A stretch of 64,000 nt of DNA, taken from the NCBI RefSeq assembly GCF_900129635.1, contig NZ_FSRB01000001.1, positions 3,821,501 through 3,885,500 on the forward strand, written 5' to 3'. The translations under genes were made by a program, and so were the position numbers. Below are positions 26,365 through 36,723 of the stretch, one piece after another (position 1 is the first letter of the stretch; each line of letters starts with the position of its first letter). The DNA is from Singulisphaera sp. GP187 (lineage in GTDB: Bacteria > Planctomycetota > Planctomycetia > Isosphaerales > Isosphaeraceae). The notes under the pieces are model-generated. The model ran no database searches. It worked only from the letters and a program-made list of their open reading frames with translations, and had not been told where the DNA came from.

Positions 26365-26596
26365 TGATGGCTCGCTTCTCGGTCTGGAAGATTTCGTCGA
26401 ACCGTTGGGACAGGCACCACGCGCCATCAGCCAACGAACCGCTCGAACCCGTGTCCCTTCCTTGTGTGTGCACCCCGAAAGTAAACCGCCCTCGCCAAGC
26501 TGGCGTCTTGCAACGGCCTCTTGGCTGGGCGGTTCGGGTGGGCTCGACGACGCGCCGGCGGGCGTCGGACCGACCGGCTCTCCCGACGCTATCAGT

Positions 26597-26764
26597 TTAT
26601 ATCTTGGTTGGTGCCGGATTGGGGGCCATATCGGGCGTGGGATTCGACGGAACGGCAGGCGTGGTGTCGGACGGGATTCCCGGCTGAATACCGCCCGCCG
26701 GTCCACAACCAAAGAAGAGACATGCCGCGAGCACGAAAGACCAACGGGTTGCGGTGCGCAACAT
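26597..26764 (-). CDS. Small proline-rich lipoprotein downstream of the DUF1559 gene
   Basis: Fifty-five residues from the ATG at 26764: MLRTATRWSFVLAACLFFGC followed by GPAGG. This is a lipoprotein signal peptide with the lipobox LFFGC; the cysteine at residue 20 would be lipidated. The mature peptide is only about 36 residues and is made of Pro, Thr, Asn and Asp (SDTTPAVPSNPTPDMAPNPA), without secondary structure. It is 111 bp downstream of the DUF1559 gene on the same strand, an arrangement that recurs in planctomycetes. A structural or surface-spacing role is only a guess. No strong ribosome-binding site is seen. Confidence 0.6.
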   Translation of the reverse strand: MLRTATRWSFVLAACLFFGCGPAGGIQPGIPSDTTPAVPSNPTPDMAPNPAPTKI

Positions 26765-26875
26765 TGAGGATCACTCTCGGGTTAATGGGAGGAATGCGGG
26801 GGGCACGCGTTGACCGCGGATCAGGGCGACCGAGCCCTGAGGACCTCGCCCTCAACAAATCTTGCGGATCGCCCC

Positions 26876-27985
<1,110 letters not shown>

Positions 27986-28177
27986 TCGATGCTCCTTGAC
28001 AAAGGAATCGATCGTGACACAAACAGATAATGATGCCACTATAATTGAATTAACAATATCGGCATCATTCAATTTGATTTAGCGCATGAGGCGCAAACGA
28101 GCACGCAAGAGACAGGGAGTCTCCAGATCGCGAACGCCCCGATTCATCTTCTGAAATTATTGGCGGTCAAGCAGTCG

Positions 28178-28255
28178 CGATTCTATCAAATCAGCGATTG
28201 CTGCGCCTAGATTGCCAACTGCCAACAGGCACGATTCTATCAAATTGGCGATTGC
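28178..28255. repeat. Pair of 24-bp direct repeats
   Basis: CGATTCTATCAAAT followed two bases later by GCGATTGC occurs at 28178-28201 and 28232-28255, with two mismatches and a 54-bp period. Only two units are present, so this is not a CRISPR array. It lies upstream of the DUF1559 gene in a region without genes. Confidence 0.5.
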
Positions 28256-28357
28256 CACACAAAAATGGATGAGTGGTATCAGGCAGTCCGTCGCTTTTTA
28301 AATTTGATTGAGTCGCAGTCCCACGTGGACGGAAACCCGCAAATCGTTGTCGATCAC

Positions 28358-28826
28358 TAAGGAACGGGACGTAAATCACTTCCCGAGTCTAACCCCACGA
28401 AGGTAGGCCGGGGCGAGACCTACAGCGGTTTACCGTCGAGTGGCGCACGCTCTCGCCGGTTTCAGCCCCAAAGGGGCGGCCCAAGGTAGCCCGGGGCAAC
28501 GCACCGGGAAATCGACACGTTTAAATAGCATAGCCCTGTAAGGGCGGCCTAGTTCGAGCGGCGGACTTGCGATGTAGGTCGTTCTGATATAACCTTTTAA
28601 GTCGCCCTTTCAGGGCTGCTAAGCGTCGTGGTTGAACCCCCAGGGCGTTGCCCTGGGCTTCCTTGGACCGCCCCGTTGGGGCTGAATTTAAACCAAATAG
28701 CCCGAGGCGTATTCAAGACATAAGCTTGTTTTGCAGTTTTAGATTCTCATATAAGTATTAACGGCGTAGCGGGGCATGTCCGTGAATCGTTCTGAAATCG
28801 GGAAGTGATTTGCGTCCCGTTCCTAA
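28358..28826. mobile_element. MITE-like non-coding element with 29-bp terminal inverted repeats
   Basis: The ends, TAAGGAACGGGACG at 28358 and its complement CGTCCCGTTCCT ending at 28826, are parts of 29-nt repeats (28358-28386 and 28798-28826) that match at 27 positions. Inside is a second inverted repeat of 45-nt arms (28464-28508 and 28639-28683; AGCCCCAAAGGGGCGG to CCGCCCCGTTGGGGCT). The inner block is shared with 62581-62922. No protein is encoded and no direct flanking duplication was noticed. It accounts for most of the 1,038-bp gap 27986-29023. Confidence 0.65.
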
Positions 28827-29023
28827 GCAAAGGGGAGGCTGAGTACCACGGGTCCCGGACTTGGGCTCCGTGACACCCAGACTCCCCGCTCAGTTCCCGT
28901 TTCGGGTGGATCGGAGGGGATAGGCGTTTCGCTTGCGAGGGAAGCGCGATGGCATGCGGCCACTAGGCTTGTCACGGAGATGCGAGAGTCAAAATCGTCC
29001 CCTCATGGGACCTTCGTTGCAGC

Positions 29024-30187
29024 CTATTTGCCGAGGATCGGCCCGAGGACCGCGCCAAAGGTCTCGGCCATCCGCATGAAGCCGAGATCGGTCGGGTGTG
29101 AGCCGTCCACGGTCCCCTCGCCGTCGCTGCCGATCTGCAGGTCGGCCGGAAGATAGTGCAGGCCCTTCACGCCCGCGGCGACCAGGTGCTCGTACGCGAT
29201 CCGCAGCGCGGCGTGATTGCGTTCATTATGCTCGCGGGGTGAGGTCAGAATGAACCCGCTGGTATAGTTCCGGTCCTCGGCCAGGACGATCGGCGTGTCG
29301 GGATGCGCCTTGCGGAGCTTATGCACGAATGGCTCGACCCGTTCTTCGACGTCCTTGGAACTCATGTTGGGAAGACAATCGAGAACATAGACGGCCGGAT
29401 CGAGTTCGGCCAGCAGGTCGGCGAGCTCGGGCTCCATCTTGCCGTTGCCCGAAAAGCCGAGGTTGATGACGGGCCGGTTGAGCTGACGGCCGAGGATCGC
29501 CGTGTGGACCATTCCCGGACGCGAAGCGCAGCCGCCTTGGGTGATCGATGTGCCGTAGAAGAGGATCGGTTTCCGCAACTCCACAGTGCGAGGTTCCGCC
29601 CGGGCGATCTGGTGGTCCTTGGAAATCCCGAGCTCGACCGACGAGACCCCGTTATAGAGCGGCAGATAGAGCAAAAACTCGCGTGGGCCGTTGGGAAGGC
29701 CGGTAACCAGCTTTACGGCGTTCGTGGGTGAGACCTTAGGTTGGCCGACCGCCAACCATCGCCACTTCCCATCGTCGGCTCGTGCATAGAGGTCGAGCCC
29801 GCTCACTCCCGTGGCGGGCATGTGGGGCATCGCCAGCAAGGCCTTGTTCAGCGTCCAACGCGCCTCGATCGTCGGCGCGTCGGTGACAAAGCGGACGCAG
29901 AGCCCGGCCGAGTCTCGGGACAAGTCCCAGACCGGCTTCCGCACGACTGCTTCGGCCTTCGCGGGGAGCCGGTCAAACGGACTCTTGGTCTCCTCCCAGC
30001 CCTGCCCCTCGACCCCCAGGTCGCGAATGTCGTACCACAAGGTCGCCGAGCCTGGCTCGCTCTTGGCGCGGGCGGGATCGAGCTTCGTCGCCTCGGCGCC
30101 GATCGCCACGGAGACGCTGATGCACAACAGCAAAAAGATTGAGATGGCACGATATCGAAAACAAGATTTCATCATCATCATCATCAT
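29024..30187 (-). CDS. Secreted SGNH/GDSL hydrolase
   Basis: Up to 387 residues. The start is ambiguous because six ATG codons follow each other (30187 to 30170), preceded by two GTG. A signal peptide follows (SIFLLLCISVSVAIGA). An N-terminal beta-sandwich (about 40-185) precedes the SGNH domain: block I ILFYGTSITQGG with the serine nucleophile, block II NLGFSGNGKM, block III VLDCLPNMSS, block V DGSHPTDLGF with the Asp-x-x-His pair. Such enzymes are extracellular carbohydrate esterases or lipases. Two sulfatase genes lie upstream on the same strand, which suggests joint action on sulfated and acylated polysaccharide. Substrate unknown. Confidence 0.85.
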   Translation of the reverse strand: MMMMMMKSCFRYRAISIFLLLCISVSVAIGAEATKLDPARAKSEPGSATLWYDIRDLGVEGQGWEETKSPFDRLPAKAEAVVRKPVWDLSRDSAGLCVRFVTDAPTIEARWTLNKALLAMPHMPATGVSGLDLYARADDGKWRWLAVGQPKVSPTNAVKLVTGLPNGPREFLLYLPLYNGVSSVELGISKDHQIARAEPRTVELRKPILFYGTSITQGGCASRPGMVHTAILGRQLNRPVINLGFSGNGKMEPELADLLAELDPAVYVLDCLPNMSSKDVEERVEPFVHKLRKAHPDTPIVLAEDRNYTSGFILTSPREHNERNHAALRIAYEHLVAAGVKGLHYLPADLQIGSDGEGTVDGSHPTDLGFMRMAETFGAVLGPILGK

Positions 30188-30315
30188 CACCACTCTCTAT
30201 ATACCTTTTTACATGGAGATCAATGCCATGTCCTTCTTTGAGAAGGCACGGACCACAATGCCACAAAACTCATAAAAATCAACGACCCGATCCAGGGCGA
30301 GGAAGCCGCTCGCGA

Positions 30316-30434
30316 CTCGTTCCCACGGTCCCCCGTGGGAATGAAGTCTGGGACGCTCTGCGTCCTCGGCTTGCGAGGGCCAGACGACGCGGAGCGTCGG
30401 GGACGGCATTCCCACGGAGGACCGTGGGAACGAG
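30316..30434. repeat. Dispersed palindromic repeat (TTCCCACGG family), copy 3, full inverted form
   Basis: CTCGTTCCCACGGTCC (30316-30331) and GGACCGTGGGAACGAG (30419-30434) are perfect 16-nt ends around an element that contains GACGACGCGGAGCGTCGGGG. A second repeat fragment, CTGGTGGGCCGTGCCC, follows at 30481-30496. Both occupy the gap 30188-30546 between the SGNH and sulfatase genes. Confidence 0.85.
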
Positions 30435-30546
30435 GGGGATTCTTAGCTCGATGGCATGTTGTTGATAAAAATCGCATCACCTGGTGGGCCGTGCCCGCCC
30501 TACGATCCCGGACGAATTCCGGGGACGACGCGGTGTGTGATGAGTG

Positions 30547-32154
30547 TCAACGAGCCTGCTTCTTGGCCGCGGCCTTCGGTGTGGCCGGGCGGATGACCGA
30601 TTCGGGCGGGTCCTGCTCGGTGACGTTGAGTTCCTTGCGGAGGCGGGCCAGCTCTTGCTCGAGTTCTTTCTGGATCTCGGTGTAGCCGGCCTGGCCGTGG
30701 ACGCTCCGCAGCTCTTGCGGATCTTCCTTGAGGTCGAAGAGTTCCCACTCATCCACGTCGGGACCGTAGAAGCGGACGAGCTTGTACCGATCGGTCACCA
30801 CGCCATAGTGCCGGCGCACGTTGTGGGGGCCGGGATACTCGTAGTAGTGATAATAAAAACTCTTCCGCCAATCTTCGGGCGTACGTCCCTTGAGCACGGA
30901 GACCAGGCTCTTTCCTTGCATCTCGGCCGGAACAGGCTGGCCCGCGGCTTCAAGGAAGGTCTCGGCGAAGTCGAGGTTCGAGACGAGGTCGGTGTTCACG
31001 CTCCCGGGCTTGGTCACACCGGGCCAACGCACCATGAACGGCGTCCGCAACGATTCCTCGAAGATCCAGCGCTTGTCAAACCAGCCGTGCTCTCCGAGAT
31101 AGAAGCCCTGATCGGCCGCATAGACGACGATCGTGTTCTCAGCCAGCCCCTCGTCCTCGAGATACTTCAGCAACCGCCCGACGCTCTCATCGACGGCCTT
31201 GATGCAGGCGAGATAGTCGTGCATGTAGCGGTTGTATTTCCAGCGGACCAGGTCGTCCCCCTTGAGGTCGGCCTTCTCGAACGCCTGGTTCCGTGGCGCA
31301 TAGTAGGCATCCCAGGCCTGGCGTTGGTCGGGGGTCAGTTGCGGAGGGGCCTCGAACTTGAGGTCCTTCGCCGTCATCGTCTTGGCGATCGTCATGTCCT
31401 GGTCATGCTCGGCCTTGCCCCGGCCGGCGTAGTCGTCGAACAGCGTCGCAGGCGCGGGATAGTTTCGGTCGTTGTCGTGCCCGAGGTGCCGGAGCGCGGG
31501 GGCCCACTCACGGTGGGGGGCCTTGTGCTGGCTCATCATCAGGAATGGCTTCGATTTGTCCCGCTTCTTGAGCCAGTCGATCGTGAGGTCGGTGATGATA
31601 TCGGTCGTGTACCCCTCATGCTTCACGCGCGTTCCGTTGTCGATCATCGGCGGGTTGTAGTAGACCCCCTGCCCCGGCAGAATGTGCCAGTAATCGAACC
31701 CGGTCGGATCGCTCACCAGGTGCCACTTGCCGACGACGGCCGTCTGGTAGCCCGCCCCCTTCAACAGCTTGGCCACGGTCGTCTGCGAGCCGTCGAACCG
31801 GCTGCCCGAGTTGTTATAAAACCCGTTGGCATGACTGTATTTCCCCGTGAGCACGGTCGCGCGGCTGGGACCGCAAATCGAGTTGGGTACGACACAACGG
31901 TCGAACCGCATACCTTCTGTGGCGATCCGGTCGATATTGGGGGTTTCGATCAGCTTGCGGGGATCGTTGTAGGCGCTGATCGCCTGGTACGCGTGATCGT
32001 CCGAGAAGATGAACAGGATATTAGGTTGCTTGGTAGGCTCCGCGGCCACCACACGCGGCGGCGGCGCTGCCATCAGGGAACCGCAGACGATCAAGAAGGC
32101 CCCGAGTCGCTCAAGGGTGCGAGCGGGCCTGCTATTGGGTAGTACTCTGCACAT
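30547..32154 (-). CDS. Secreted sulfatase
   Basis: A 535-residue protein from the ATG at 32154 with a signal peptide ([18 protein letters not shown]). It is a type I sulfatase: metal-binding [10 protein letters not shown] (D52, D53), then [20 protein letters not shown] with the formylglycine precursor C94 in [20 protein letters not shown], and the late metal pair in [19 protein letters not shown]. The overall form resembles sulfatases acting on N-acetylglucosamine-6-sulfate or similar glycan sulfates. The cysteine must be converted by a formylglycine-generating enzyme, which is not encoded here. It is 148 bp downstream of a second sulfatase and probably shares its transcript. Confidence 0.9.
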   Translation of the reverse strand: MCRVLPNSRPARTLERLGAFLIVCGSLMAAPPPRVVAAEPTKQPNILFIFSDDHAYQAISAYNDPRKLIETPNIDRIATEGMRFDRCVVPNSICGPSRATVLTGKYSHANGFYNNSGSRFDGSQTTVAKLLKGAGYQTAVVGKWHLVSDPTGFDYWHILPGQGVYYNPPMIDNGTRVKHEGYTTDIITDLTIDWLKKRDKSKPFLMMSQHKAPHREWAPALRHLGHDNDRNYPAPATLFDDYAGRGKAEHDQDMTIAKTMTAKDLKFEAPPQLTPDQRQAWDAYYAPRNQAFEKADLKGDDLVRWKYNRYMHDYLACIKAVDESVGRLLKYLEDEGLAENTIVVYAADQGFYLGEHGWFDKRWIFEESLRTPFMVRWPGVTKPGSVNTDLVSNLDFAETFLEAAGQPVPAEMQGKSLVSVLKGRTPEDWRKSFYYHYYEYPGPHNVRRHYGVVTDRYKLVRFYGPDVDEWELFDLKEDPQELRSVHGQAGYTEIQKELEQELARLRKELNVTEQDPPESVIRPATPKAAAKKQAR

Positions 32155-32302
32155 GGAGATACGCTCTCGACACGCGGACGGGATCCCATGCAAGGCGGGA
32201 CGACCCACGCGTCGTCATACGCGACTTGCTGACAAAGGGGGCACACCGCCCACCCGACCCTTCCTCATTGTTCTACGGCCAAACCGGGTCAGGCTCAAGA
32301 CA

Positions 32303-33781
32303 TCAGGGATTCTTCTCGGCCGGGATGATCGGCTTGCGTTCCCAGGTCCAGACACCGTTCACCTTCGTGAGCAACCTCGCGAAGCTCCCGGGGGCGGGGG
32401 GTTCGTTCCGTTTGGGGAGCCAGCCCGCGAGCTCGCGTTTGAGTTCGGCGTGTTGCGGGTCGTTGGCGAGATTCGACCACTCGTTCGGGTCGGATCGGTG
32501 ATCGTAGAGTTCCTCGGAACCGTCGGCGTAGCGGATGAATCGCCAGTGCTCAGTGCGAATCGCGTGATTGTCTTGGTTGTGGGTCGTGATCGCCGGCCAG
32601 GCCCGAGGCGCGGAGGCGTCTTTCAACTGAGGCGTGAGGCTGTGGCCTTCGAGTCCCGGGCGTTCGGTAAGTCCGCAAAGCGAGACGAGGGTCGGATAGA
32701 GGTCGAGCAACTCGACTGGCCGGGCAGAGCGGGCGCCGGCTCCGATGCCGGGGCCGGCGAAAATGAGCGGGACGCGGGTCGACCGCTCCCACAAGGTGTT
32801 TTTGCCGGTGATCCCTTTTTCCCCCAGGTGCCAGCCGTGGTCGGACCAGAGCACCACGACCGTTCGATCGGCCTGGCCGCTCGCCTCGAGCGCATCGAGT
32901 ACGCGGCCGACCTGGCTGTCCATGAAGCTGATGCTCGCGAGGTAAGAGCGTACGAGCGGGCGCCACTGCTTGGCCTCGAGCAACCAGGACAGGCGCGGCT
33001 CGGGGAGCTTCCAGTGGAGGTACCAGGAGAATTCAGGCACGTCGTCGCGATCGCCGTCTTTCACCGGGGGCATGACGAGCGTTTCGTCGTCGGGGTAGAG
33101 GTCGAACCAGCGCGGGGTGGCGAAGCAAGGGACGTGCGGCAAGCGAAAGCCGACCGCGACGAAGAATGGCTTGCCCGGCGGGGGCGACTGCAACCGCGCA
33201 ATGGCGGCGTCGGCGCTCTTCCAATCGGCCTGATCTTCATCCTTCCCAGAAACAGGGCCCCAATCCATCGCTTTGATCGGATCGGGGGTCTCGACGAACT
33301 TGTGGGGTGGGAACGGCATCCCTCCGGTCACCGCCCAAACCTGAAATTCCTGCGCGTGATCGCGGGGAGGAATGGCCCCGTCGTGAAAGATCTTGCCCGC
33401 ACAGAAGGTCGAGTACCCTTGCGCCGCGAGAGCCTGGGGGAGCGTGACCTGATCCTTGAGCGCCTCCACCGCGCGAAGGCCCGGCTGGAGCGAATAAATC
33501 CCCGTGGTCGACGGCCGGAGCCCCGTCAACACGCTCGATCGTGACGGATTGCAGAGCGGCGCCTGGCAATGTGCGTTCGTGAAGAGCGTGCCGCGCCGGG
33601 CGAGCCGATCGATGTTCGGCGTCTGCGCTTGCGGGTGCCCACCCAGGCAGCCGACCCAATCGTTGAGGTCGTCGACCGCGATCAAGAGGACATTGGGCCT
33701 GCCATCGCGCGAGTCCGCGCCCGGCTGGCCCTCACCGGGAGCAACCAGGGCCAATACGAGACAGGTCAACGCACCGAGCAT
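32303..33781 (-). CDS. Secreted sulfatase, iduronate-2-sulfatase type
   Basis: A 492-residue protein with a short signal peptide (MLGALTCLVLALVAPGEG) and GGGAG upstream of the ATG. Metal site NVLLIAVDDLNDWVGCLGGH, formylglycine motif PLCNPSRSSVLTGLRPSTTG with C77, then AGKIFH, AVGFRLPHVPCFATPRWFDL and WSDHGWHLGEKG. The VDDLNDW opening and the KxFH and GFxxPHxP motifs are characteristic of iduronate-2-sulfatase-like (S1_7) enzymes. It would release sulfate from sulfated uronic-acid-containing glycans outside the cytoplasm. First gene of a likely three-gene minus-strand group with the second sulfatase and the SGNH hydrolase. Confidence 0.9.
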   Translation of the reverse strand: MLGALTCLVLALVAPGEGQPGADSRDGRPNVLLIAVDDLNDWVGCLGGHPQAQTPNIDRLARRGTLFTNAHCQAPLCNPSRSSVLTGLRPSTTGIYSLQPGLRAVEALKDQVTLPQALAAQGYSTFCAGKIFHDGAIPPRDHAQEFQVWAVTGGMPFPPHKFVETPDPIKAMDWGPVSGKDEDQADWKSADAAIARLQSPPPGKPFFVAVGFRLPHVPCFATPRWFDLYPDDETLVMPPVKDGDRDDVPEFSWYLHWKLPEPRLSWLLEAKQWRPLVRSYLASISFMDSQVGRVLDALEASGQADRTVVVLWSDHGWHLGEKGITGKNTLWERSTRVPLIFAGPGIGAGARSARPVELLDLYPTLVSLCGLTERPGLEGHSLTPQLKDASAPRAWPAITTHNQDNHAIRTEHWRFIRYADGSEELYDHRSDPNEWSNLANDPQHAELKRELAGWLPKRNEPPAPGSFARLLTKVNGVWTWERKPIIPAEKNP

Positions 33782-33965
33782 GAGCGAAGCTCTCCCTTTT
33801 GAGGTCTTCTCGTGATTTTATCGCGGGTACGCTGCCTCCAAGACAAAACAGCACAGGCCCTACACTCAATCATCACAAATGCTTCTTAATCAATCAGCGA
33901 ACAAGAATCATCATTTCATCATTCATGAATAATCTTCAAATTTCAGTCACTTCGTTTCTGAGTCT

Positions 33966-34114
33966 GTCGCCAGGAAACCGGGCCGTCTGTCTGCCCCGGA
34001 GGCCGAACTTCGCGGGAGAAACTCGTTCCCACGCTCTGCGGCCCCGCCCGCCGGGGAAGACAAGACGACGCGGAGCGTCGCAGACGGCATTCCCACGCCG
34101 AGCGTGGAAACGAG
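33966..34114. repeat. Dispersed palindromic repeat (TTCCCACG family), copy 4, extended
   Basis: Starts GTCGCCAGGAAACCGGGCC, runs through CTGCCCCGGAGGCCGAA and CTCGTTCCCACGC, then GACGACGCGGAGCGTCGCAG and CATTCCCACGC. The first 80 bases closely match 45705-45780, so copies 4 and 5 share a longer consensus. The 348-bp gap 33782-34129 otherwise shows no gene. Confidence 0.8.
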
Positions 34115-34129
34115 AGCCCGGGATCGTGA

Positions 34130-34405
34130 CTACAGTCTCTCGTTTCTTGGTCGTTTGTAATTCAGTGCGCGGAAAACCGTACGAAAGATCAGGGGGCCGC
34201 CCAAAACCAGCAACGCGACGTTCATACCCCCAAGCCATGGAGTCACACCTCCCAACCGTAGCTCCAGGTGGTACAAGATGCGAAAGGGCAAAGCAACCCC
34301 CGTCGCTGCGCACATAGTGGTGAAAACGAGGCTAAAGCCGTCCCACCAGAGCTTGCCAAGCGAAGATACCAACGACACGCCCCTACTCGCATCCGACGGA
34401 ATCAT
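34130..34405 (-). CDS. Small membrane protein of an unrecognised family, intact paralogue
   Basis: Ninety-one residues beginning MIPSDASRGVSLVSSLGKLW, with GGAG eight bases before the ATG. Two hydrophobic segments are predicted by eye: DGFSLVFTTMCAATGVALPF and MNVALLVLGGPLIFRTVF, joined by a YHLELRLGG loop. No named family is recognised. A second copy of the same protein, with in-frame stops, lies at 36442-36723; the motif WWDGFSLVFTTMCA is identical in both. Conservation of the protein pattern between the copies supports this one being a real gene. Function unknown. Confidence 0.65.
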   Translation of the reverse strand: MIPSDASRGVSLVSSLGKLWWDGFSLVFTTMCAATGVALPFRILYHLELRLGGVTPWLGGMNVALLVLGGPLIFRTVFRALNYKRPRNERL

Positions 34406-34448
34406 CTTAGCTCCAACACATCGCCAAGTTTTTGAATTTCACGGGGAC

Positions 34449-34756
34449 ATGGCCATCGTTGAGCGCCTGACCGTTGGCTTGCCGTCATCCTGGGTCCGGC
34501 CGCGGCCCTCTGCCAGGCGACAGAGCCCCCCGTCTCGGCCAAGGTCGATACGACCCAGGCCGATTCAATCATGATGCCCGTATTGTATTCGGTTGGCACT
34601 GAGGGGCAATCGCTCCGAATCCGGAATCGTTTCAAGACGCAGGTGAAGTGGGAATGCCTTCTGGGCCTGGCGCGCACGGGTTCCGAGTACGGAACTCGTG
34701 GCCCCCAAACATCCTTCATTTACCGGTTCACCCTGAGCTTGCGAGACAGACTCTGA
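34449..34756 (+). pseudogene. Remnant of a small secreted protein gene, apparent one-base frameshift
   Basis: From the ATG at 34449 the frame reads MAIVERLTVGL and then leaves sense. One frame over it continues as AVILGPAAALCQATEPPVSA and on through KVDTTQADSIMMPVLYSVGT to a stop at 34756. Joining both, which needs one extra G near 34480, yields a good signal peptide (MAIVERLTVGLAVILGPAAA) and about 80 mature residues. A similar stretch (SATVKTKTVNDIIVR) lies at 36848-37039 next to the second copy of the neighbouring membrane gene. The family is unknown and the reconstruction is inferential. Confidence 0.4.
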
Positions 34757-34903
34757 GTCCCCAATCTGCGACTCGTCTCACGTCTCTGGCCAAACGAACA
34801 CCGCCCGAGTAGAATCCCGCTACGGCTTCCTGTCCACCCTGGCGCGGGCTCCCCTGCCCTCGCAAAAATCGCCCATCCCTTGAACGCAGCCGGAGGTTGC
34901 CTG

Positions 34904-35287
34904 ATGGATCCGTTCGTGCTCGTTCCGCTTTTCATCGGCGCGGTTTTCGTACTTGTCATCGGCACCATCGCTTACCAAGCCGTCACCGGGCTCGCGGAGT
35001 GGTCGCGCAACAACAGCCTGCCGGTCCAGGCGGTGCCCGCCCGCATCGTGGCAAAGCGGAGCGACGTGCGAGGCGGGATGTCCCATTCGCATTCCCACAT
35101 GCATTCCCACGGGCGGGTCAGGACGTACTACTTCACCACGTTCGAGATGAAATCCGGCGAACGAGTGGAGTTCGGCATCTCCGATGCAGAGTACGGCCTG
35201 CTCGTGGAGGGGGATGAGGGAGTGCTGACATACCAGGGCACCCGCTACCACGGGTTCGACAGGCGGCCTTTGCGCGTGACGGAGTGA
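34904..35287 (+). CDS. DUF2500-like membrane protein
   Basis: A 127-residue protein from the ATG at 34904, preceded by GGAGG. One N-terminal transmembrane helix (MDPFVLVPLFIGAVFVLVIG) is followed by a beta-rich domain: PVQAVPARIVAKRSDVRGG, a histidine-rich insert (SHSHSHMHSHGR), then TYYFTTFEMKSGERVEFGIS, EYGLLVEGDEGVLTYQGTRY. This order, especially A-R-V/I-V-x-K-R and the EGDEGxLTYQGTRF ending, fits DUF2500, whose function is unknown. The insert SHSHSHMHSH may bind metal. It stands alone. Confidence 0.75.
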   Translation: MDPFVLVPLFIGAVFVLVIGTIAYQAVTGLAEWSRNNSLPVQAVPARIVAKRSDVRGGMSHSHSHMHSHGRVRTYYFTTFEMKSGERVEFGISDAEYGLLVEGDEGVLTYQGTRYHGFDRRPLRVTE

Positions 35288-35426
35288 ATCGCGATTTGAG
35301 ATCGCTGAAAATGCCCGTCACGTCCTCGAGTCGCAGGGCATCAGCATGACGGCGTTCCCGCCAAGCCCCCCCTCGGAGGATCGACCGATGCCTCGCCACT
35401 TCGCCCCGCGCCAGGTCGCATCGCCT

Positions 35427-36239
35427 TCACGATTTGGGTGCAGGGGTGAGGTGAACGCGGGCGGACATCCCGGGCGAGAGGAGCCCCTTCGGATTTGGGA
35501 CCGTGGCCCGGAACCGCACGGTCGCGGTCCTCGGATCGACCTCCGGATCGATCAGGTTCAGCTCCGCCAGGTGAGGGTATCCCTCTTCGTTGGCGAACGC
35601 GACCGCCACGACCAGCTTACCCGGTTCGGACAGCCCGTCGCGGCGTAATTGCAAAACGATGGCCTCGGGCACCTTGAACGTCACATACAGCGGTTCGGTG
35701 GCCACGACCGTCAGGATGTGCATCTGGTCGGCGGTGACGAGGCTGCCCTCGTTGGCCTGGATCTGGCTCACCCGGCCCTTGAAAGGGGCAGTGACCCGCG
35801 TCCACGACAGGATCAGTTCCGCCCGCTGCACCTCCACCTTCGCGACGATGAGTGAGGCTTCCGCCTCCGCTTCCACCGCCGCGTGCAGGACCAGCTCGTC
35901 CTGGCTGATCACCTTCTTCTCCAGCAAACTCCTGGTGTTGGCGGCCTTGATCTTGGCCACCTGCATCTTGGCCTCGGCCATCATCAGCCGAGCCTTGGCC
36001 GCCTCCAGATCAAGCCGGTACACCCGCGGGTCGATCTCGGCTAGCAAATCCCCTGCCGCGACCGCATCCCCCTCACGGACCGCAACCCGGGTCAGGTGGC
36101 CCGTCACCCGCGCCCGTACATCGACGGCGGTGGCCTGCGTCCGGCCAGTGAACTCCCAGCCCTTCGGCGGGTCGTCAGCGCGTGTGTCGGCGGATCGGAA
36201 AGCCAGTCCCGCAACCAGAACGAACATCGTGGCTCGCAT
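35427..36239 (-). CDS. Orphan RND-type periplasmic adaptor (membrane fusion protein)
   Basis: A 270-residue protein with a signal peptide (MRATMFVLVAGLAFRSADTR). The HlyD/AcrA-type order is clear: first barrel-sandwich half VDVRARVTGHLTRVAVREGD followed by AVAAGDLLAEIDPRVYRLDL, a short alpha-hairpin (about 75-125, EAAKARLMMAEAKMQVAKIK), the second half TRVTAPFKGRVSQIQANEGS, and the beta-barrel (VVATEPLYVTFKVPEAIV). The C-terminal membrane-proximal domain is short, so it is smaller than the usual 350-400 residues. Adaptors link inner-membrane pumps to outer-membrane channels, yet no pump or channel gene is adjacent. It may work with the RND pump at the left edge or elsewhere. Confidence 0.85.
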   Translation of the reverse strand: MRATMFVLVAGLAFRSADTRADDPPKGWEFTGRTQATAVDVRARVTGHLTRVAVREGDAVAAGDLLAEIDPRVYRLDLEAAKARLMMAEAKMQVAKIKAANTRSLLEKKVISQDELVLHAAVEAEAEASLIVAKVEVQRAELILSWTRVTAPFKGRVSQIQANEGSLVTADQMHILTVVATEPLYVTFKVPEAIVLQLRRDGLSEPGKLVVAVAFANEEGYPHLAELNLIDPEVDPRTATVRFRATVPNPKGLLSPGMSARVHLTPAPKS

Positions 36240-36441
36240 CGGAGAGTCTCCAGGCAGAGAGGGGGTGAGCCCAGTATCTGCCGGGCCTGCGGGGTTGTCC
36301 AGCCTTCGTCGACCTCATGACCGTCGCCGGGAATTTCTTTCGCTCATGCCGACAACCTTTCAATTCTTAACCATGCGATAATTTAACACGCGACGCCTTA
36401 TGAACAGCTAAGCTTCTTGGACGGTTCCCGGAACACCGTCG

Positions 36442-36723
36442 TCAAATTCCGGGCTCTCCGGCTCTCGAACGCTCAAAGTTCAGAGCGCGGAAAATCATGC
36501 TAAAAAACGGCGGGCCACCAAGCACGATCTACGCGACATGAACATAAGTAAGTCATTAAAAATCGGCTCCGTATTGTTTCTCCAGGTGGTCCCACAGTCG
36601 AAACGGCAAGAGTACGACCGCAAACGCACACATCGTGGTAAAAACGAGACTGAAGCCGTCCCACCAGCGCTTGCCATACGAGGAGAGCCACGACAATCCC
36701 GCATTCCGCTCAGGTCGCTTCAT
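36442..36723 (-). pseudogene. Degenerate second copy of the small WWDGFSLVFTTMCA membrane protein
   Basis: From the ATG at 36723 (GGAG upstream) the frame reads MKRPERNAGLSWLSSYGKRW, then WDGFSLVFTTMCAFAVVLLP and FRLWDHLEKQYGADF, and hits TAA at 36556. Beyond it, in the same frame, TGA and TAG also occur, then IVLGGPPFFSMIFRALNFER resumes the match to the intact copy (VLGGPLIFRTVFRALNYKR at 34130-34405). The number of codons between HLE and VLGGP is 18 in both copies, so nonsense changes rather than indels inactivated it. A shortened 55-residue product is possible. Confidence 0.7.

Noticed and set aside
28178-28255. Possible CRISPR array
   Set aside because: Only two repeat units with mismatches, no further units, no cas genes anywhere in the window.
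30544-33544. Two plus-strand frames of more than 500 codons
   Set aside because: Antisense of the two sulfatases with intact CxPSR motifs.
33799-34317. 172-codon plus-strand frame
   Set aside because: Its translation is built from the dispersed TTCCCACG repeat, and its end overlaps the small membrane protein gene.
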